This document shows, piece after piece, positions 10,201-19,200 of a stretch of DNA of 23,890 nucleotides; the stretch's first letter is position 1, and each line of letters begins with the position of its first letter. The stretch comes from Botryllus schlosseri (taxonomy: Eukaryota; Chordata; Ascidiacea; Stolidobranchia; Styelidae): positions 1 through 23,890 of the forward strand of contig ATSW01010131.1 of NCBI GenBank assembly GCA_000444245.1. Direction: 5' to 3'. The translations under genes and the position numbers were made by a program. The notes below the pieces were generated by a model, which had not been told where the DNA came from, did no database searches, and saw only the letters and a list, made by a program, of their open reading frames with translations.

Positions 10201-13200
10201 TCATTAATAGTAATTATTACCATGGAGTCACGGACCTTACTACAGCCAACCAGCATATGAATGATCCTCTTGCCAAAAACCATCAACAACAGTTTGGTAC
10301 TTGCCATACCCAATTATACTCACCCTAACCAGATGAAGGAGTTTTGCTAGCATGAAGTAGGCTATGTCTCAAAGTTTTTGAATTCCCTCTTTATTCACCC
10401 TTTGGTACCCAAGCTGTCTATCTTAAGCTGGGACCGACAGAAGATGTGTTTGGTGATTAACTGTGCATGTACTGATAGTCACATACAACTATCGCACCAA
10501 ATGTACTGTTTCATGTATTGAAATAGCCTTCCTGAAGCCATTGAATGAACCATATTTCAGCAATAAATCAATATTCATAGATATCAAAATGACAGCATGT
10601 ACTGATACATTCTCCAAGTCCGTTTGTAACTGCAATAGGGACCCGGCGGGGAAGCACTGATATAATAGATACCCTGTAGGAATATTAGATGACTCCGAAC
10701 GAACATTTGGAAACGAATAGCCAGAATCTGGATTCATATACTAATTCATTTGCAATATTCCTGTCAAAAGATATTGACAACAATAACAGTAATCGTGTTT
10801 TCACTAATAATTATGTTGAAATTCCTCAACAGCCTTCTCATGAGATGTGATCCCGAATTATTCTATTTCAGCAACATCAATCTCAAAGCCAGTCTGGAGG
10901 AGGTGGATATCAATCTCAGGGCCAGGTTTGTTGCCATTCATTTCATTACGAAAAGAAAATACTCCTCAGAGATAGATTTGGACTTAACGAATGATGCCAC
11001 ACGTCACTATCATTGAATGCAGTTTCGGAATCAGATCCACTTCGTGTCAAAACGTTCTGATTGAAAATATGATTGTAACTTCTCAATAGACGGTTTAATT
11101 GATGCAAATTCGATATATTATTTTGTGCCTCCTTGGAGCAGCTTACGGGTTTTGGGGCGCGGTAGTTGCGTTCCCGAATTCAAGCAACATAAATCTCATT
11201 GTGCAAGATAGCCTACCTGATAAAACAACTTTTTTTCGAATGTTTGCGGCTGTTAGCTAAAATTGTCTATTACAACGAGTAAAGGTGAAGCTATTAGAGT
11301 TGGAAAATGGTGAATTTATTTTAAATAATTGAAACATTCTTTTTTCAAATTTTACTGGCTAATCCACGAAACTGTTAAATTGTCTACAAAAACTATGCAA
11401 AACAAATTTCACACAATTTCAAACCGTAAAAGTGAAGTTATTCGATTTTTTTCATTAACAGTTCTAGGATTGNCNCNNAGTAACTACTATTTTTTCAAAT
11501 CCCAGATTTTCAACTCCAATAACTTCGCTTCGTCTTGTTAGCCAACCTAACAATTTTAGCCAGTAACCGCAAAAATCTCAAAACAAGTTGTTTTTGAGCA
11601 ACACTAGTATATATACATATCAATCTAGGTCTGTAAAACCTTGACCGAGCTAAATGTACACAAATCTTCGTTCATCTGCACCATAACGTAACCGTATATC
11701 AATATTTCAGTCGCAAGGCCAGTCGGGAAACGGCGGATACCAGTCACAATCGCAGCATCAGGGCCAATGGGTAACGAATTTTGAAATCTGAATCACTTGA
11801 TATCTACGTAATGATGACTCGGAGGCCTATCCACGAGTAAAGCTGCTATGGTCAATTCCTATATGGTTATTTCGTGAATTATAGTTATGTTTTCCGCCAT
11901 TCCTGGTCGATGGCACCAAGGACAACAAGTTAACTGTGAAAGGGTAAATTCAATGAGAAATATATGCGATAGGGGTGAATTTTCGGCAAACCCTCAAGAG
12001 AGCTTACACACAGCGATGGCGTTTGCTGTCGTTGAATCTTTTTATAGAATCGGTCTCTTCAATGCTGTATCCAAATACTATATCAAGTAAGTCAGTCAAA
12101 TGATTGACGAAAGGTCGTATAATATATAACAGTGGGGTTACCATATATCCCCATTTAAGAGGTTCTGTCCTACTCTTTAAAGAAATCTATAATGTCCTCC
12201 TTTCTCACAATCCGTCCTCCTTTATAGCTTTGAGAGTCAGGCGATCGTAAAGAGACAACTGAAAATTACATAATAAACGTGAAATGTGGATTTAGACGGC
12301 AAGGTTAACTATAAACAAGGGTCAGCTATAACCGATTATACGTGGGGACGGGTCTTTCAGCACTCGAGTCGGAAAAATCAATATTAGCAGTAAAACTTCC
12401 AAATTTCCTATCAATTCCTATTAATAACTGCTATACTTTATCTTTTGTGACTCGTAAGAAGTGTCCTCTTTTTCGAATCTGGTATGGTAAACCTAATAAC
12501 AGTCCCTCCGAAGAAATGATATCCTTCACTTACAACCTACTTTAATCTAAATATCAATTGCAATGTGGACCTTCAATCATTGGACATGTCGAAGTTTAGA
12601 CCTCATATTCATTGTGACTCTTTGAGCTTCGGCTGTATCGAAGAAGCTCACCATATATAGATCGTGTCAAACGGATTCCGTCGAACCGGATAGCCCGAAC
12701 TTGATGGGAAGATCGCTATAAAGAGGGAGACGATGCGGCAGCCAACGCAGCATTGGCCGGAGTCAATGTGGCTTATCCCTCAAAGATTACTAACAATCAT
12801 TAGATTTTTATGGAAATAGATGATTTATGTCAAGAAGTCTAACATTTAGTAAGATGCGGACTGGCCATTTCTTGAAGTATGTTCACCTCAAAGTATTCCT
12901 GCTACAAATTTGTTTGTGGCCGGAGTTTTTATGTAGGCCTACCTAATATCTCCGAGTCCTGATGCTATATGAGCACTTGAGAAGGCTGATCTTGTGTCAC
13001 GACTGCGTTTCCATGTACATATTCCGCATTAAAACTCATGTACCATTAATGAAATTCATTCAGAAACGCGGTATGCAGCACCAGCACCAAAGCCAGACTC
13101 AGATATCGGTAAACTAACTTCCAACATCCTGCTGGTCTCATCACCACTGGATCAAATGGCTTCAAGAATTAATCGCTTATAACGAATACGAATTGCTTTG

Positions 13201-16200
13201 ATATATCATCTGAACTTGATGCATGCCGTCTGCTCATTGCTTTGTGCGCAATCGTATCATTTTAATTTAAAGTCCGCCTGTGCTTCTGGCTTCTTCCAAG
13301 CGGTTTACCATGACAACAGCGTTACCATGTCAAAGAACTCGTAGTTTCACAAATACCAATTTACACAATATATATTTCTACCGAATAAACTTGCTATATA
13401 CGTCGTGCTGTGTATATGGTCTGTAGTTAAATAAGCAGTGCTTCGATTCGATTCTAATTCGAGTATTAGGCTTCGAGTCGAGTCGGGTATGACGTCATAA
13501 CAGCGTGGATGACTTGAATATATTAAATACTATCAGTTATACAGCACATTAAAGATAATTCGATATTTTTCCACCATATCTATTTCATTGAACTTTGTGA
13601 AAATGTTGATGGTTGATCACGGTTCATTACTTCGGTTTATTAGCAATTTTTATCAGTTCAATTCACCTCAAAAATTGCACACATATGTCATTTCCACTAA
13701 CGCGCGTAGCTTAGTACTACATTTTGACATGCTGTGATACTACAAATCGAGGTTTCAAGGCTTCCACAGTACAAAATACTATAGAAACTAAAACTTTGGT
13801 TATTAAATTAATTCTTAGTGGTAAGGAGAGCATAATTTCAGTACTCAAAAGAATCGTCTTCAATTACTCAACTCAAATCATTAGAATTAATACTCGATTC
13901 AGATTAGAGTTTACGAATCATTGCGCCCAGCCCTGTAACTAAGTTGTGGCGTAAAATGTCATGGAAACCAGCCGGAAGTGCAGTGCGATATTGTGGAAGA
14001 ACGTGAATCCATCTTCCAGTGTCTTGACGGCTAAAGTTTCTTTCTTAGTGTTCATTCTAATTTGCCATCAATTAAAAGCAGCTCATTCCCAATATACAGC
14101 ATTAAGGCACGCATACCAACTTGAATGATGATAATCCCGCTTCGTGCCCTCGAATAATGCATCTACATTCTACATATATATATTATAGCGTGCTTTGATG
14201 GCGAATGTGCTGCTATCAAGTATGACATTGTTGACATGATTCGGATTGGCTGACCGATCGAGACTGACTTTGTAGTGCCCAACATAAGTATAGCCTACTA
14301 TAGGTTGGTTGAATGTCGTCATCTTTCAGAGGCAAAAATACCAAATTGTATCAATTTAATGCTTTCTATATATAGCTTCAAAACGACGTGATTCATCTTG
14401 GGAAATATATGTTTAACTTCTGTAACATTAGGAAATCAATAATTGCTCCAATAAATATTGATAACCAATATTCAACGTCCAATGCTTTCTCAATTCCCAA
14501 AATATGCCATTATTCGTACATACATTCTTCCATCACTAATGTTACATCTTGCATGGATCCAAGATATAATTTCATCATCAGAGTGTCAATAATTTCTGTA
14601 TTATATATTTCTGTGTCAATATAATTTCTCATGCAGTTATATTAATTTGAAAGCTATATATCTCCTCACAATTAAAACACTATGTCTCTTTCAGGTGGGA
14701 GGTATTAACGTCCAACACCAACATCAAAGTCAAACACAAGTAATTTAGCATACTTTCATACGTACTAAACGATGCGAGCCTGAAATCTGTGTAAATTTTT
14801 AACTTGAATTTAAACAACAGGTTCAAGATATATTTACGATGCGTCGCTGTCGAGCATTATATGTTATAGTTGGGTGATTGTTAACTTTAACACATAAACT
14901 ACCTCTTGCTAAATCCGTGACTAAATTTATCTCTAATATAGCCTACGTTCAAAACGGACTGTTGAAATTGTTTTAAGCAAAACGCTGTTTAATTCTTCGT
15001 TCAGCAATCGATAATGCCCGACGAATATTGTCGTTAAGAAAATAGTTCCGAGAGACATTCCAGCTGTTTTTAATCATTTTTCATGATGCCTAGGAAGCAA
15101 ATGAGTTCATTTACGTTTTAATGTTTAGTTCTTTGATTGCTTAAATCTAGCCTATCCCTCGAAAGTAAACGTTAACCGCTTCAAGTAAATTTATCCCATA
15201 TTGGGAAACTCTGCTGCAGTTAACCAATGAAAAGGCGACAATAATTCTCCAAAGGGCAGTTTAGATAGCAAAGGATCGAAAATCAACTTACTGCCGTCCA
15301 CGAGTACCTGAGAAATTGATGTATTCCTATTATAGCCTTGAGCTTTATCGTAGATGCGAAGAAAACTAGATCGCGTGCATAACAAGCCGGAAAAATGGAA
15401 AACGGGCCACCCATTGCTGAACTTTCCTGTGGCATCTAGTTGAAATACGTCGATAAACTCAAAATTTAAATTTTGTCGATAGGTTGGTGGTAGTGGAAGC
15501 CAATCACAAAGTCAAAGCCAGAGTCAAGGTCAAGGAGGCCAGGGTCAAAGCCAAAGCCAAAGTCAGACTCAAAGTCAAGGGCAGGGCGGTCAAAGCCAAG
15601 GACAAAGTCAAGGACAAGCTCAAGGCGTAANTTATTATTTGAAGCAGTGCAACAAGCATATAAATAATATATGTTAAGTTAGAGGTTTGTCTTATAGATC
15701 TTTCCTTGGTTAAGTAAATGAAGGCCTCTTATACCTAATAATGTGGTATATACAGTTATACACTCTATATGAGAGATGTGGTTGCGACGACAACGTGGGA
15801 CAGGAAATACTTTTGTATTTCTCTGTGATAATATGACCTTTCACTCCTCTAATTTGCTCAGTATTGCATCCTGGCAGAAGCTCTCCACACAAGCCATCAG
15901 CTCCCGCTTGTTGTGTGGACTGTGACAGGGATTTTCTTTTTATGTTGGTGACCCTTTTCTCTGCAACCTTAACTGACATGAGCTAACAAACAGTTTTGTT
16001 TTTTTGACTTGCTGTACCTTGGAATTTAAAACACAGCAAGAAATTTTGGAACAATTGAGCAGGCTATTTGAGTGTATGTTATGTTCCGTCATTAGGCTCA
16101 TCGAGTTGACACCATATATTCGTTTTAGCGGCAATTTTTAAGCGCTGATGCATATTTTTGAGGAGACGGAGAATCCAGGATGCGCTCGGTTTATTGGTAG

Positions 16201-19200
16201 GGCTTGGATGGAAAATACTATTTTACTGTAAGGTTTCCATTCACTGTAATTGATTGTGATTTCATGGGTACATTACCTCAACTTCCCTTGATATGAATAG
16301 TGCAATCTCAATCTCAATCTGTCTACTCAACTGGTTCACACTCTCTATCATATACCTATTATATAACATTACACGTTTGAGTGATGGCGATCTGACTGAT
16401 TCCAGGGTTGGGGATGTCGATTGAAAATTAAGGACAGCAAAGGCAACAAGATTTGTATCGGAGGAGTAGGACTAGGAACATAAATTTATTCTTACACGCA
16501 TGTTCTTCATAAAATTTATGGGACGGGTGATTTCTTTGGCACTTCATATTCAACAGAGCATGTCCTTTCTTCATAGCTAACACTGTCATGGTCAGACAAA
16601 TGATCTTAAACTATTGAGTACTAACACTTCATCCTTCTATATATTCTATATCTATACTTAAACTTGTATATACGATTGTATAGTATTCATAATGAAATTA
16701 ACCTGAATATAAATCATCGGTCTCTGCATATAGACGCTCGCAGCGAACTATTTTCGATTTTATCTGTGACACAACAACAGGGTCTCAACAAAACCCTGGC
16801 AGGAACATTGTCTTTCCAGTCAAGGGTGGGATATGTCAACCATGTACGAACGTTAATTCTACATGAACTTCTTGAGTTTGTTCTGTGGTCATGGTCAGAT
16901 GTACTCGGTCTGACCTATGACCTCCAGCATATTTCCTTTACAACTGCACGCCATATCACAAGTATATTCATCCATCATGACCGAAAACCTTCATAAATAT
17001 GGAAACAAGTTGTCAGCATGTTTACAGTAGACCAAATAACTCACCGCAATCTTCAGTCATTACATTCTTTAAAGACAGCTTATACTCTATCAAGGGTCAT
17101 CTAGATTCTACACGTTTCCATTTTGTTCAATGTCATTTCAAATGATTGTTACATAGAACAAGAATCACAATATCACATTGTAAAGCATTACCAATCAATT
17201 GACTCTACTCAGGGCGGAAATGGCGGCAACGGGGGCAACGGCGGCAACGGTGGCAACGGGGTAAGCTTCAAATATATATTAATTTACATTGCAAAGTGCA
17301 TGATATTAATATGCCTATACTGCAGGATTATAGGAGTTTGTAATCGCGTGTGTTGATATGTCTGATTTGTAATTTTGTAGCAAAGTAATGGCATTACGGG
17401 GCGGTAACAAGCACGGTTGTAAAGGAAAGAAGTGCAGAGGAAATGTGTGGACAAGTGTATTTTTTAGTTTTTCTGTCAACGATCTATTAGACCTTCGGCT
17501 GACAAAGAAAAATTAGAACTATTTAACAGTCGATCTTGTATGTATAAGAGTTTGACAATTAGAAAATTTCCAACTTTTCCAAATGAGATTTTATAATGAT
17601 AACTGCACAGATTTTTTTCAAATCGTATTAGAATTAGAATTATTCACAGAATTAGCAAAACTTGGGAATTGAATTCAATTCCGAATAAGAAAGAAATACG
17701 AGTAAAATAAAGTTCAGTTCATATCAAATCAGAGGTCGTTCTCATTAGCACGAGAATGGTAAATGTCTGTGTATAAAGCTATAGGTTCGTTTCGCACTAT
17801 ATACAGGTCTCCTGTAGCATTTCAGAAAAACCAGAATTTAGATTAAAATTAGAGCATAGAAACATTGCACGAATTAGATTACTAGCTCCATAGTTTAATT
17901 ACGGTAGACGATTAGAATTATCTAGTTGTCCAACTATGATCTGATCTGGTTATATGCTTTCCTGATTAATTGTTGAAATCTGTGTGTTGATAATTCCAAT
18001 TATGTTTGAAACAATTTGGCGAAATAATTCTTTCCAGGGAGGGAACAAACCTTGCAAAGGAAAGAAGTGTCCTGCAAACGTAAGGATACGGTTTACTGAT
18101 CAGAAATATTAAATAACCGAAATAAGCGCCTTCACTATTAGGCAAGAAGAATGTGTATGTGTATTCACAGTTCGCACTCTAAAGATGGTGCACGAAAATC
18201 TATCCTACCTCAGAATTATACCACGGTATAATTCAAACACAACATTTTAATCGAAATATTTCTTGAAAAATTAGAATACGCACAAATGAAGTACGAAAGA
18301 ACGTAGGGACGTAGAATTTATAACACTGCATTACACTATGAATCAATAAGAGCCGTCACTGCCACCAAAGCAACCAAAAGTACTAAGCCAACGATTGAAT
18401 ATATAAATTGGCCCAACCGTGCAATAATTACTTGAACCACACAAATCAGGAAGTATTGAAATGAACCCGAATATTTTCGGCTGACACTCGTCAGGGGTAA
18501 TCGTCAGCAACTAGTAGAGAATTGGAAAGAACATTGTATATTAACAATCGCATCACAAAATATGACGTCACCAGCATGAAATTTCGAATGAAAGAGCGTT
18601 CAATGTATTATTTTTAGGTGGTAGCCCTACACGAACTCCTTTTGTTGACAGAGTTTTGGTTGGTGTATTTTGATCAAAGTCGACTCCAAGGCACACAAAT
18701 GGAAGTGTGAACGGCCCCATTCGTGCGCCTTGGAGTCGACTTTGATCAAAATACACCAATTAAAACTCTGTCAACAAAAGGAGTTCGTGTACCACCTAAA
18801 AATAGTACATTGAACGCTCTCTCATTCGAAATCTCATGCTGGTGACGTTATATTTTGTGATACGATTGTTGATATACAATGTTCTTTCCAATTCTCTGCT
18901 AGTTGCTGACGATTAGCCCTGACGAGTGTCAGTCGAAAATATTCGGGTTTATTTTAATATGAATATACTATTCAATTGTATATTGAAGTTCTGTACCTCC
19001 AAGAAGCTCTTCAAATCAGGAAATGCTGTTCAGTCGCTTACAAGTCCGGTGAAATACTCGATCTACATTCTACACCCTGTTAACGAGTTTGTAGGTTCGT
19101 TTGCGTGTACCACCTTTTGGGTGTGAATTTGTATACAAAGTCTTTTCGCTAAGATTGCACCTGTACAGGAATCCTCGTCGAATCTTGATTTCAAAGGCGA

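Noticed and set aside
10249-10300. 51-base segment between ctacag and gtactt with a HQQQ stretch
   Set aside because: In phase 0 it contains a TGA, so it cannot be a cassette of this gene.
11883-11943. Possible exon reading LCFPPFLVDGTKDNKLTVKG after attatag
   Set aside because: It gives an in-frame stop right after the possible end and no phase-0 donor. The resemblance to exon 14 is too slight.
15710-15979. Minus-strand 89-codon frame with several Cys
   Set aside because: No domain, signal peptide or splice pattern recognised; lies within an intron of the plus-strand gene. Kept only as a note.
16664-16996. 110-codon plus frame between exons 14 and 15
   Set aside because: No recognisable domain, no repeat composition, no splice context; consistent with chance in AT-rich DNA.
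18568-18759. Minus-strand 63-codon frame
   Set aside because: Lies across the palindromic arms of the foldback element; not a gene.
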